This document shows positions 22,023 through 35,059 of a stretch of 64,000 bases of DNA, piece after piece. The translations under genes and the position numbers were made by a program. The DNA is taken from contig NW_025062475.1 in the NCBI RefSeq assembly GCF_000002995.4, forward strand, positions 6,576,187-6,640,186, in the 5' to 3' direction. Position 1 is the first letter of the stretch, and each line of letters begins with the position of its first letter. The notes under the pieces were generated by a model. That model had not been told where the DNA came from. It was given only the letters and a program-made list of their open reading frames with translations, and ran no database searches. This DNA is from Brugia malayi. Lineage: Eukaryota > Nematoda > Chromadorea > Rhabditida > Onchocercidae.

Positions 22023-25000
22023 TCATAAGATTGACTTTGATTCAGAAGGTGACTGTAGAGGAATGGATTCAAGTGGTTCTTGGATACGGTCTTGAACTGT
22101 TTCAACTGGTTCAACGCTAATAGCAGCTGGATTGGCATGTATTGCTGGTCGAGGTACTATTCCCACATTTGTTCCTGTTCCTATTGCTACTGACCCGAGC
22201 ATTGATCCACCGGTAGCGAGAAGTGGGCGTGTAGTACTGCAAGAGTTTTTCGAGAGCTCAATATTAAAATTTAAGATTTGAAATGAAATTATTCAGGAAG
22301 CAAATAGTTTCACTGCTACTTGCTTACAATGCACTTAAATCCAAGTCCGCGGTACGTTCTCTGTAATATTTTTCTAATCTTATAACTGCGCAGTTATGCA
22401 AGGAATTAAAAATCCTCTATAATTTCATAATTTGTTAAAGGATGAATGATGAATCCAAATTCAAACTCTTTAGAAATGCCTAACCTCGGATCACACAATT
22501 TAGGTATCAGAGATGACCTCCAAGCTTCATAACAAAATGGATTAAGGAAATACGCAGTAATGTGATGATCGAAGAATGGCCAGTGTAGAGATGCCATCTT
22601 CTGCCTTTTATCTTTCATACGGCGATTTTGAAACCATACCTGGAATAACTTCAAATCTAGTTGTTTTACAAAGTGAAGTTGATAAATCAAAGATTCAACA
22701 ACATTCATTTTTTAACTTGTGATGTACTGTTTATAATTAAATAAATTTCGGCGGAAGGTTTTAAGGTAGTACTTTAGCAGGACTCCATCATTACTGAAGT
22801 ATTTTTTGAGCAGATAAACAGGAGAAACAAATCAGATGAGAGATGAAGATGAAGGTGGGATAAACTTACTATGTAGGCAAGTCTAGAAATGAAGATTCGA
22901 AGTTCCACTGCTTAAATCCTTAATTCATTTAATGTCGTTATCATTATCACTTATTTACTAATACTATTCTTGAAACATATTATTTATTTCGTCCTGCACT
23001 CCTTCTGATCTTTATTGCTTCTGATGCCCTACCAAAAATTAATGAAATCAGCATTTTGCTGAAAGTAGCTCGTCGGATTGTCGATTTAAGAAGTGAAATT
23101 ACCCCAAGAATTTTTAAGCTGTGTGAAAATCGAATTAATAAAGGGATTAGAGTAAAAAGAGGAAAAATTGAAACGGGGAGGACTAATAATGAGATAAAGA
23201 AAGTTTTGCATTTTTTCATTGTCCATGAAGTTGAAGATTTAGTTGCTATTGAAATAAGTCTCATTCATCCTAATCAGGATTGTTTCGATTGTGGTTATCA
23301 TTCAAATCATGATTATGAAAAGGCCACTTATTTGATATTCTTCTATTTATCTGCATTCTCGATATTTAGCAAAATGCAATCCGTTATTTTAGTAAGATTT
23401 TGGTTGAAGTACAATATATATGAAAGAGAACAAATAATTTTAATATATTGTAAACATTTGAAGCGAAAAATTAGTGAATGGTTTAGGATGTCTATTAAAT
23501 AGGATGGATGCGTAGTATTTTGATAAATTATCAATTTTTAGACGGATTGTGCAAGAAGCATTGGGAGTGGTTCCTAAATATTCATAAATTTAATCTCTCT
23601 CTCTTGCCCTCTTTTTCCTCCTTATCTACTTCCCCCTTCTCTCTCTCCCCCCCACCTCGCCCTCGCCTCTACTGGACTGATAACGTGTCAGGAACAACGA
23701 CAACAAAAATGATGGCTTAAAATGACGAGACAAGCACTAGTCCTCTCATGCAATTAAAATAAGAAAAAGTGCAAAAAATTGAATATAGAGTATTGAAATC
23801 TTTCAGAATCAAAATAAATTGGTTCAGGATTTAAGCTGTTTAAATGAAAAGCCTAGAAAAAATGCATATGATTTCAATATCATTTAGCTCAATTCATTTT
23901 GCTTTCGCAAAGCATTCACTTACAAATTGAAGTCTCATGGGGAATAATTCCAGCTAAATCTACAGTAACTGCTTCTAGAAGTTGCTTAGTAAGCGCACTA
24001 GTTTAGTTGAAGTGACTCTAAGAAATCCTATTAATCATGCATAACCCTGGATGCCAAAAAATAAAGAACTTCGTTTCTATTTTTAAAAAACTCAATGTTG
24101 ATTCCAATTGTGCGAAACTCCAAATTAATACCTTTAGAAAATTGAGAAACACTACGAAAACGACAAATTGTACAAAAGAGGTACAGTAAACCCGTTATAT
24201 TCCCTCAATGAATTGTCAGAATACAAGATATTACAAATTAGAAAGTACAATTTGTCGGAGAGGTGATTCACAAATGAGGTAAATTATTGATTTGCTTCAA
24301 TGAGCAATAATCAAATAAAGGATTGTTTTACTTACCTTTATAGTGCCTTCAGGTAAATTAAGTTGTGTCGCCAATTCACATCTTTTTGGTCGTGATACAT
24401 AATTCTCACGTGCGAACTCCTTTTCTAATCGGCTGATCTGTTCACGGCTAAATGCTGTCCGGTAGCGTCTCATTGTACCATCATCACGAGATTCCACTGC
24501 AGGTATGCTTTTGTTATTTGCATTTTTAAATTTATCAGGTATGATATGAAATAGAATTTTGCACTTAAAATAGAAAGCGAAATTTAATTAAATTTAGAGA
24601 CTCTTCAATGCACTTTAATATCTAATTTATTTGTTTAAAAGCTTTGTTTCATTGAAGTTACAGAAAAGTTAAGAACTTGAAATAGCGTAGGTATATACAT
24701 TGAAATGATGCATAAAAATTTACGTATAATTTTTAGGATATCAGCGTCAGTCTATTCTGATTACCATAGGCTGAAATGTGCTCCTAGGACGATTATTGTT
24801 TTCCCATTCCTAATTTTAATGAAGGTCGTCTCATATCATCAAACAATTAATGTTATGAATATCGAGGTTGAAGGTAATTGTATCACTATCGTGCGCCTCA
24901 ACAACCACCTGACAGGTATGGGGAAAGAGAAAATCACGACAGTACGAAAAGCAATTGCATATTTGATAATTCCGCCATCGTTCCTTTGCGGTTTCTTTTC

Positions 25001-26718
25001 AACGAACTTTTTACGAGCACCGTTATTGTCATTTCAAGCAAAATGTCTCTCATTTCCAGACAATTTAGAGGATTGGTACAACAGTTGTCATACTGTAACA
25101 ATCCTATTCGATGGCATCTCATTCCATTCAATTTTGTTTCATTCCTGAGGCGTTAGAAAAAGCTGTTGGATCCATTTGAATATAATTATGTTATTGTTTT
25201 CATAACATTTATTATCAGAGCCATATAGCAATTATATCATTTTTACGACATGTAAATCTTATGTTTATGCGTACCGCCATGTTGCGCCATTTGTTCAGGA
25301 ACCAATTATGTCTTTAAAAATTCTATAGACAGTCTCATCTGTTTTGTATTATTTATTAAACCATTAAAATTCTTTTTATCTTCATTTGCTTCACATTTAC
25401 TACTTCTTATTCACTCCAAATAAATTAAATAAAAATTGAGTTTCACACATAATTCATGCCAAAAAATGATCAGCCATATGACATCAATACAATAAATCAA
25501 AAATAGAAATAGCAATGAACTAATGTAATTAGAAGTATCAGAACAAAAGCGAAAATATCGATAAAATAAGAAGCGAAAAAGAGATTGCCAAACCATTTCT
25601 TAATACTTGAAATTGTGATATTAATGCGGTATATAGCACTTATCGGATATTTGGCCAATCTTTAAGATATAAGCCAACTGAGACATTACCGTATTTTCAT
25701 GTCTGCTTGAAAATATGAATACTGCCAATTGTACGATGAGGAAATGATGCATAATGACATTTTACCTCTTAAATAATTACAAATAAAATGGGCCAAATTT
25801 TCAAAATTTGAAATTTGTAGATTGTAAAGGAATGTTTTCATTGTTACCATTATCGAAACAAAGTAAGAAGAACTTAATGTTTATTATGACATATCTTTAA
25901 TAATAGAGCAAATGAAATAATGTTGAAAATAATAGCAATGATCAGTCAATTCTCAATTCATATCTCTTTAATTGCCCTTACAATTTTTTAAACAAATGCA
26001 ATGCATGTAACAATGTTATAATCTATGTTTTAAGAAGCGTAAATTAGTATTTCGAACTATTTTGATTAAAAAACTTGTAGGTGAATGATTCGAAATAATA
26101 TTTCAAATCTTAAGAATTTCCAGTTATTTTCCTTTGCAGTAAATATTTGCAGGGAAAAATCATATAAGTATTTTGACACTTTAATTTTCAATTATTTTTT
26201 TTTTTTTTCAAATAAATCTCTTGCGGCAGCCAATTTGTATTAAATCTATCTGTTAGAGAGTTTTCCTTTTCATACTAAAATAATATCAGTTATTATGCAT
26301 GACAGAGTATTAAATCCCGAAGGCAAGCTATGATCTATCTTAATCTAGAACTATCTAATAGCTAGTAGGAGTCTTCCTTTCTTATCCCAGCAAAAATATT
26401 ATCATTTTTGCATAATATTAGATAGAGAGGACATCGTACAAGTAGAAATGGATATAATAAGTCAGTACATGATAAGATCTGGAAATGATGAATTCATAGA
26501 ATCAAGCAACAACGGGACTGATTGAATTTGAAATTCAAATCTTAAAGAGTGCATTGTAAGAATGTCAATTGAATTTTCTCTCTTCTCTTTCATTAAATCT
26601 TCACTTACAGCTTTAACCCAGTTTAGCATTTGTAGTAATTAGTCATATCCTTCCAGTACCTAATTTATTATTCCAACTGGTTGGATTGATGATTTCTTTG
26701 TTTCCCATTAACGATATT

Positions 26719-26788
<70 letters not shown>

Positions 26789-29048
26789 ATAGATATCACT
26801 TCAATAAGCAAAAACATCCTCCACTGATTAAATCACTTTGACGAATTCCATTTTACAGAATTATTACTCTCTCTCTCTTTCTTTATTTTCATCATCTCAT
26901 ATTCATCTTATTTTAAATTCGATTACAGAATTCATTTTAAATTTGATTGCAATTCTTTATCTTCTTTTCCCTTCTTTTGTATCTCACATGCTATTCCTTA
27001 AATTTCGAGAAATCTGAAACTTTTCCATAAAATTGGAATACTAATTTGGTTATTAGATCTTGTTAGCATTCCCACTGCTGTCAAAGTAAACGTAGGATAC
27101 AATCCTGGAAGAAAAAGTAGAGATACTTTGCTTTTAATCTTACAGTCATATTGTATTACCTCAGTAATGTTCGCATCAAAGAATAACGTCTTGAAATGAA
27201 ATGAAATAGGAAGGAGAAAAAACAAAATAGGAAGAAATTACATCAGATGGACTATAAACTTTTGTGCACTGATAAAAGACATTTAAGGCCCATTTAAATG
27301 TAATTCTATTGGTCGTAACAATATTGTGATCTACTCACAATACAGGAAGTTACGGTAAAATCGTCTAAATTAACGCTTAAATTAACCCTCTCATAAAATA
27401 TCGTTATTTCTTTTACTCTATGAAATTTGGATAACAACCAACTTTCAAATACTACGTGAACTATAAGAAAACCTCCTAAATTTAAGGAATTTTAAATCAG
27501 TTGATAATCAATTTCAATTATTATGCATCTCCTGAAAAGAAAGATTCGAAATCCATATTTCATACTTAGTTAAAATACATGATGAAGACAATTTCTAATA
27601 TCAAAAAGCATTCTTCAGATTTTTTTATCACAATAGGGAAGATTAACATGCCTCACAAAAATTTTCCTGAAAAAATTTTAAGAAAAGGAATTACCATGAA
27701 AACTACAACTACTGCTACCACGAAAGCAATTTTGCTTTCCTTTAAAAAAAAAAAAAAAAAAAACAGAAATCTGTCGATACTCTACAAATATTGAAAAACT
27801 ATCAAAGTTCAACGAAAACATTTTAATTTCAAAATGATTATACATTTCAAGCAGAAAGAATGAATATACCTAGTGTGCAATTAAATTTTAAAGAAATAAA
27901 AAAAGACTTAATTGTTTTTAAAATAGTTTACAGATAAATGAATTGCTAGCATTCATCTTAGTTAATCAAAAATTCAGTGGTCATGCAATTTGATCGTTAA
28001 CTGAAAATGACGCAATTAACCTACGATCCGTTGGCAAAACCTTAAGTAATTCCTCTGAGAGAAGCAATAAAACAGATAATTTTTGAAATTTATTATGATA
28101 CAAAGCAGAAAAAAATATTATAGTTTGCATCAACAAGTTTTATGCAAAAATGTTCCTAAAATATTTGAATTATTTGCGATATGGAAAATGTATTATAGAT
28201 AATTTAAAATTTAAGAAAAATAATAACTTTTAAATATCGATTGCAATTTACAGTATAAATAGATTCTTTTATAGTGTTTGTTAGTTAGTGAGTTAATAGG
28301 AAATGAGTTAGAGAAATAGTGAAAAGATTAGGTGACAGTTTTAGTGTTTAAAAAAGATTAACGTCTATTTTAGCTACAATGAATGATTATCATTGATGGA
28401 GAAAATGTCTTTAAATTATTGAAATGCTTCTATATTTTAATTATAGGATAATTAACTATATTTCGTCTAATTTTCACTTATATTTTCAATCTGCTCAATA
28501 GAATAAGATCGATAAATTTAGAGTTAAATAGAAAGTGCGATTTTTGGATAATCTAATCTCCAATATTTTTGTGCCGAATAGTAAAGTTAGGATATATTTC
28601 TCGTCCTTATTGCTTATTTAATCCGAACGATTTAAATTCATTAAAACTTCTGGTTCAATTTTTAAGGTTTGAAGTAGTGCTAACCTGATACTGATAGAGA
28701 GGATGGCACACACTGTGATTTGCCACCGGATACGCAGGGATAAGTGTGGAAAGCAGTGCCTAAACATTTCGATTCCGGATCTATGGTTCGAGTTGCGGAT
28801 ACAGCTGATGCACCCGGACGTTTTCGAGATGATGTCGAATCGCACAAGAACTCAGATTTTATTAAACTTCGATCAAAATTCAGATTTGTTGTGCTTACTT
28901 TAGTATTAGCAACAGACGGAAGTTCGTTAATAGCAATAGCAACTGCTTCCTTAGCGGTTTCCGTTTCTGGAGTTTCTTCAGATATTCCAGAGAAGCCATT
29001 TCGTACCCTACCTATGCCAATAAGAGATTCGATATCAAATGACTGCAT
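22023..29048 (-). CDS. vab-7: Even-skipped / VAB-7 homeodomain transcription factor
   Basis: Eve/Evx proteins are homeodomain regulators of posterior and neuronal fate; vab-7 is the C. elegans member. Exons on the minus strand are 28685-29048, 24336-24496, 22485-22639 and 22023-22236, giving 297 residues with matching phases. The homeodomain (~130-189) is diagnostic: [27 protein letters not shown], then [13 protein letters not shown]. It is followed by an Evx-like LHWP. It is split after the Lys of GTIK, before VWFQNRR, by a 1.7 kb intron. A 4.2 kb intron separates the first exon. Exon 1 carries FDIESLIG near the start, which resembles the N-terminal repression or hep motifs of many homeodomain proteins. 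The ATG at 29048 is the first in frame; an upstream TTG was rejected. The large introns contain an (AT)n microsatellite and pyrimidine tracts and probably hold enhancers. Confidence 0.92.
23597..23668 (+). repeat. Pyrimidine-rich tract in eve-like intron
   Basis: A nearly pure C/T stretch (CTCTCTCTTGCCC..., CCCCCTTCTC..., CCCACCTCGCCC) on the plus strand, hence GA-rich on the strand of the homeobox gene. Similar tracts occur at about 16010-16165, 26866-26883 and 29376-29545. Confidence 0.5.
26727..26786. repeat. (AT)30 microsatellite
   Basis: An uninterrupted AT dinucleotide run of about 60 bases in the 4.2 kb first intron of the eve-like gene. Confidence 0.97.
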
Positions 29049-30773
29049 AAAAGCATACAAAATGATTTCCAGAATTCGCCGTTCCTTACCACTTCCTCAT
29101 CCGTAAGGCGAGCAACAACACAACTAACTTCACTTCCTCTTATTTGCAAAAGTTTACGGTAATTTGTCGGTGGTTCTCATGGCCGAACTTTTCCTTATAG
29201 ATCAAAAGCTCCGCCTCAACCAATCCTTACTAACCAATAGATGGGATTCTCGGTCGGCACACTTAAGAAATAATTGACACATAGGGAGACAAACGACAGT
29301 TGAACAGAACCCGTCCTTCTGCCCATAATTCCTCCCTTTCGTTCCCTTTAGCAAAGTTTCGCAAATGATACAGTCACCTCTCCCCACTTCCCTTCTTCTC
29401 TCCCTCACTTCATGTTCTATAATGTTTTCCTTTCTTGAAATCATAGCAAAGATAAGTGCCACCAATTCGGCTGTCAGTAATTAATTGCAACAATCCTCAT
29501 CCTGATTGATTTTTCTCTCTCTTTCTCCCTCTGTTTCTCTCTCACATTGGTTTTCTTCTCGCCTGCTATACCTTTAACTGCGAGCGGTAGCAAATTAGAG
29601 ATGAAATGAAGGGGGAATAATAAGTTCAACAATTCAAATTTTAGTTTCAATTATTCGCAGATTTGTACTATCTTCACATCCCAATGCAATTTCATTTTAC
29701 AATACATTTCGGATTGTGCATACATTAGACAGCAATCATTTAAGTAAGAGAAAGTTATTATCCATAAAAATCATGGAATGTTGAACTAACTTGTTTTTAG
29801 AAGGTGACAAAGTGAATCAGTCAGGAATGCTGGAAATAACTGATTGATCTGTAACGAATAGTTGCTAACAAAACTTCTAGTACGATTTCATCGCAAAAAA
29901 AATGCATCAAAGAATTTGAAAATGCTTCGAGTCGTCTCATTTCAACGCATTACTTACCACATAAAGTACATTATTGGTCTAGCAGCAAATTTCCAATTTT
30001 AATTCAAATGCCCGTTTTTTCAATACATAATAGAATTCATGCGTGCTCAATTCATTACTTATCAGCATCAATAAAATACTGAAAAGCCGTGTCTTTATCT
30101 GTCGATGTCCCTTACTCCGTTACTGTTGCCCATACAAATTATGTTCGTACACATGTCGCTATATATAATTTTACAACATTAAACAGTCATAAAAACAATG
30201 TACCGACTTGCTTTTACATGCCGGAGACCTTTTGGAGTCTTAAAATCATTTCCTCATTGCTCCATCAGTCATAAAACCATATTTTATATTTCGGCACCCC
30301 AAAAGTCCAACTGTTCACTTCCGCTGGGCATACAAACAGAAAGGAGAGCGAAAGCGAAAGGAGTACGAAATTTTTGTTTTGGAATGTAATTTATCGCTCC
30401 AATAATAGACATATCACACCTGACAATTGTATGTCCTTTACAACCAATAACAATTATTCAGTCATTCTTATCTAACTTCACCGTTTTTATTCGCAAATTT
30501 ATTGATACAAAAGCACCAGCTCAAATGAAATGAAAAGAAAAAATTGCGATAAATACGGAAGGAAAAGCAACGAAAAAAATAAGCAGGTATTGTCAGCAAG
30601 TTTTCCTTACTTCATCATTTTATGCTTACACAGTTAATTTAAAATGTTTCAAACATAAAAAAGAAAAACTCTGATTTATAAACGTTTCTTCACAAGCTTC
30701 ATAAACAGCTTCAACTTCAAAAGTTTAATTGTTGGAGAAAATTTCAGCATTTCCTACTCATCAAACTCTATAT
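29049..30773. other. Upstream region of eve-like gene / 3' flank of PDCD2
   Basis: No exon was recognised. The part at 29376-29545 is strongly CT-rich on the plus strand (CTCTCTCC and TTTCTCTCTCTTTCTCCC runs) and lies 0.3-0.5 kb upstream of the homeobox start, a plausible promoter-proximal element. The rest is AT-rich. Confidence 0.4.
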
Positions 30774-33516
30774 TCAATGAAAATCTTGTTTATGAACATA
30801 TTCCTCAGCATAACCATCATTAGGCACATGGCAGTTCTGAGCACATGTATATAGCATCAATGTAGCCCAGTCAATACTTTTACCGAGATCATCAACGCCA
30901 ATAAGTGCCAAAAGATGGGGCATAAGTTGAAGCTCGAATTGCCGCTCCGATCCACAAAGAGAACACGGTGGAATTGCTTCAGGTGGTGGTGCATGATCAG
31001 TTGCTAGCAATGGTTCACCACCCCGACTATAACGCAACACTTGTTCAGGATTCAGCGATACTACCTAGAAATATATTTAAAAACATAATTAACTGTAGAC
31101 GAGAAGATATTCATATCTATCGAAATACTATTGTTGTTTATTTAAACAATCTGTGACATTTTCTTCATAACCTGCTGACATTTCTTACAAACTGACATTT
31201 AGAGAGAGATATTTATCGAATTATCTGCTAGACTAAATATTCTAATTTTTTGCTATTGCCAAAAACATGGTACAATAAAAACCATAATAATAATAATATC
31301 TATTTGATTTTATAACCATTTGACTATTTGATTTGACTATTTGACCGTAATAACTACTTTATTTTAATAAACAGTGAACCTTATTAAAATATTTGAAAGC
31401 AGTATCTTTATCAGCAAAATCTTCTAAATCTTCCAAATCACCATTACCATAATCGCACGGGCTCTGAAGATATTTCCAGTCAAATACGAGAATTCATTAC
31501 TCTATTACAGATACATTAAAAATCAAAAGATTATGAAACCGAAAGGAGAAAGAAGCAAACTTGAAGTCAATTAGAATGTAACATAAGCTTAAAGCATGAT
31601 AAATTTAAATATAGCGCACTGAACTAGGAAATTTTAATAATTTCCATTGATACTGCTGGTGTAGAATTTTAATAATTACATTTCTAACCTTATGCTTTAT
31701 TATATATTGCCTGTATTCCTCCATACGTTTCTCTGCATTACCGTCATCACTATCACTATTATCATCATCACTATCAGTATGATTACTTCCTGGCAAGTGT
31801 TCTATGCCCATTTCTATTGCATATTCTGGGAAAACAAATGCATTTATCGCAATACTTCGTTTACGTTTCATCCAATCATTTTCATTATCTCTGGAAAAAA
31901 ATATTCCTAAAATTCTGAGAAGACTTCTCTCCCTCCTTTTTCCAGTGATTTTCTCTCTCCTACTCTTCACATCAATTTACCATTTCTATCCCTCCACATT
32001 GACAACAGTAAGACTCACTTTTCTTCACTATCAGGAATTGTAGAAAGATGCAACTGCAGCTGATCCTCATTAGAACTCTGTTTACAGCACTTTTTTTTAT
32101 GTGTCGAACTCCAATCAATTGCCTGATGTTCGCGACTACAATACCTGAATAACCTACTTCAGTACCAATTAGAAAATTGTATTGTAACAGGAATACTTAA
32201 AAAGGGATATTTTCTATTCCAGTGGCAATGGGGGAGAACCTTGCTTTAACAGAATTCGTTCATCTTTCAGATGAAAAACATGTTTATATAACTATTCAGA
32301 AAAGAGCAAAGAGATTAAAATAGGGAGAGAAAACAATATTATGCCTAAGAATTCTAAGAGCATTCTCATAAAATTCAAAGTATATAAAAATAAAAGAATC
32401 CGAAAATCAGAATTAGCTTCTTCAATAAATGAAAAAATTGGGAAAGAAAAAGTACCACGCAGATTCGCAACGTGCACATTTCTTTGTAGCACTACAGCCA
32501 CAAATCTGGCATAGATGAGGATATGTTTGCTTCCAGAACGGATCTGGAACATCACCTTCTAGATCAGGATCGATGGGCTGTTCGAAACCATAAAAATCAT
32601 TGAATCGCGGTAAAGTACACCGGAAAGCGCGAACGTTACTGGCATCATTATTCTAAAATACTCCTTCAGTCACAATTTCATATTTAGTTAAACACATTTA
32701 CCAAAAAATTTGAGGGAAAGGAAGTTTTTAAGAAAAAAGAAATAAGCAAACAAATCGCAGAAATATAAAATCAACATAATAATGTACTTGTGAACACTGT
32801 GAGTTTCGACAAATGAAGAAAAATAAAGTACGATGGAAGGAATAATCTTGGTCATTGGGGCTTGTAGCATAAACTTGAATCAAAAATACCATTGGTTTCT
32901 CGCAAACCTTAAGTAGAAGGTTCTGATTATTCAAATTCTTTCCGCTGCTTTCACAAACTGTTATTTAATGATCACTGCTAGCTTTCAGAAATCATTAGGT
33001 TTAGAAAAAGAACTAATTGCAGCTTTTAAAAAGCATAAAAAGTTACGGATATGTAACTTTTTGAAAAAAAAACAGCAAATATGTACCAGCATTTGACATC
33101 TTGTAAAGAACTTCGATACTCTCACGAATAGTCTATATTAATCATAAAGATTGTAATAATGTAATAAGACGAACTCGACAAAGAAGAGAATTATTAGCAG
33201 GAAGACTGACAGGATTTAACCAAGCGGGTTTACCACCAATTTTACCCAGTGGCATATAATGTGACGACAAGCGATAGGAAAGCTGGGGCTCAAGCACATT
33301 TCCAAAGCCCAAATATACGGGATACTCTGTAATTAAAAATAAAACAGGATTTTAATTTTCAATGATAAATCAGGTATCTGTCAGAAGTTATAATTTTAAT
33401 ATAATTTCTGGAATGAAAAAAAAAAAAAAAAAAAAACTGCTGAGAGATAACTATATTTGACAGACAAACGATGAATAATACAAATAAAGTAATTTACTCG
33501 AAAAATTCGCCAACAT
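30774..33516 (-). CDS. PDCD2: PDCD2 (MYND zinc-finger and PDCD2_C domain)
   Basis: PDCD2 is a conserved chaperone-like protein; in flies and mammals it supports uS5 and 40S ribosome biogenesis. Exons on the minus strand are 33498-33516, 33175-33326, 32788-32907, 32456-32652, 32019-32144, 31689-31890, 31380-31463 and 30774-31064, giving 396 residues with consistent phases. Landmarks in order: [48 protein letters not shown]; the MYND finger [15 protein letters not shown]...[11 protein letters not shown]; an acidic [11 protein letters not shown] linker; [32 protein letters not shown]; and the terminal [11 protein letters not shown]. The first exon is only 19 bases (MLANFS plus one base). It was chosen because its phase fits and it begins 7 bases after the VMA21 stop behind a TGCAG acceptor. 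Several donors are non-consensus (GTTCGT, GTACAT), so some edges may shift. Identity is secure. Confidence 0.92.
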
Positions 33517-33523
33517 AACTGCA

Positions 33524-34071
33524 CTACTCTTCCTTCTCCGGTCTTCCATCAGACTGATAAGCTGTGTAAACGAATAAAAAAAGCAAAATGTGAACAAGTA
33601 CAACCGCAAGAATTGCAGAATACAAAATGGATTTCTGATTGTCGTAACCAAGAAGCGCTGTGATTTACAAAAGTAAACAAATACTCAAAATTCATTAAAT
33701 CTGCGTTCAAAAGACTTGTAATAAGTAAAGTAGATTATTTTCCTAGAATTTCAATATTTTAAAATCTTTTAAAAAGTATACCATTCACTTAGGTTAGTAA
33801 AATTTTTATATCAAAACAGATATGACACTGTATGTAATACATCTCAACCAATAATACGATGGGAATTCTCAATTATTCAAATCCGTTGCAACATCTTTCA
33901 GTCATATGTGGTGACTCCCATCTGGAACGAATATTTACCTTCAAAAACGAATTTTTTCAAAAAGAACATAGATCCCAGCGGAACTACTATAATTGTCAGT
34001 GAATAAGTGAGTAAATTTTTTACTGCTGTTTGAACAGTTTCGTCGCGAAGATTAGGAATAAACTGGTCCAT
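33524..34071 (-). CDS. VMA21: VMA21, V-ATPase assembly factor (canonical type)
   Basis: VMA21 is a two-pass ER membrane protein that chaperones assembly of the V-ATPase Vo sector. Exons are 33939-34071 and 33524-33657 on the minus strand, giving 88 residues; human VMA21 is 101. Membrane segment 1 (~19-42) includes SLTIIVVPLGSMFFLKK and is followed by FEGALLGYDNQ, matching the family FEGALG..N. Membrane segment 2 (~57-77) reads YSAILAVVLVHILLFLFVYT, and the short tail ends EKEE. A TTTTTTGCAG about 50 bases upstream of the ATG is a plausible trans-splice acceptor. PDCD2 begins 7 bases after the stop on the same strand, and a second VMA21-like gene lies about 1 kb upstream. Confidence 0.9.
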
Positions 34072-35059
34072 CAAATGATTTTAATCGTCCGATAGTTCAA
34101 TTTTTAGGATTGAAAAATCCTGCAAAAAATTAAGTTTTTTTTTTTGTCTCAGTCGCATTTTTTCATTTCAAAAATGCGACTGAGACAGCTTTTTTTACTA
34201 TTTAATTTTTCCCTTGAATGTAAGACGAAACATGTTTGTATATGCAGAACTGTTAAAACAGAATTTCTCTCTCAAAACAAAACAAAATGAAACAGTGTTT
34301 TATCACCAAATTTTTACCAACAAAATATAAAACATCGACAGAATATATTCAACTATGATAAGAAAAACCCGCAAATGTTGCATTAGGTACTCATAAGTAC
34401 TTGAAAACATTATTTTATATACATCTCTTAATATATGAAAAACCTACCCGTCCTAATGATGTATGAAAAACTCAGTACTAAAAACTCTAGTAAAACTAAT
34501 AAAGCACGGACTGAAGAATATTTTCTAAATTCTTCATCGTTAAAAAAAGATTCGTTTGTTTAGCTACCCGTTAGAAAATTCTAAAGATTTACTGTAAAAT
34601 TAATCATGAACTTAATCAAAGCTGAATGGATAAAATTCTCTGTACTTTGTTTTCAAATAATAATATACCAATCTCATGAAATTTATACAATGAATATAAA
34701 AAACTCATGAAGTACAATGCTTATTGCATGTCCCAAAACAATTTTTTGTAGAAAATGGTCGATGGAAGATTGACAAGAGACTCGCAACTAAGACACGGAC
34801 TGCATATTAATCAGCCTGTAAAAATAGACTTCAGGAGCTCAAGACAGCTAACGTGGAAGGAACATTTTCTGAGAAATCCACTTGCATTTCTGACGGTTAG
34901 AACTTTATACATCTCCCCGTTATATAGTTTTTATAATTAGAAATTATATAAGATCAAGCTAATAGTAATTCTAAGAAAAATGTTTCATGTTAAGAATATT
35001 AGTCTTACGTAATCATTAATTAAGATTAAAAGCTAATAATAACTAAGCAAATAACGTAT
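34072..35059. other. Interval between the two VMA21 genes
   Basis: About 1 kb with no recognised exon. It contains the perfect hairpin at 34145-34187 near the VMA21 end and AT-rich sequence elsewhere. Some of it is probably the 3' UTR of the VMA21-like gene. Confidence 0.4.
34145..34187. other. Perfect 18 bp inverted repeat (hairpin)
   Basis: TGTCTCAGTCGCATTTTT at 34145-34162 is followed by a 7-base spacer and its exact reverse complement at 34170-34187. T runs flank both sides. It lies about 75 bases upstream of the VMA21 ATG (minus strand), just before the likely splice acceptor. Confidence 0.9.

Noticed and set aside
24705..25156. Plus-strand frames in the eve-like intron
   Set aside because: Several frames on both strands are open over the same bases, and no protein family is visible, so I treat it as a possible regulatory island.
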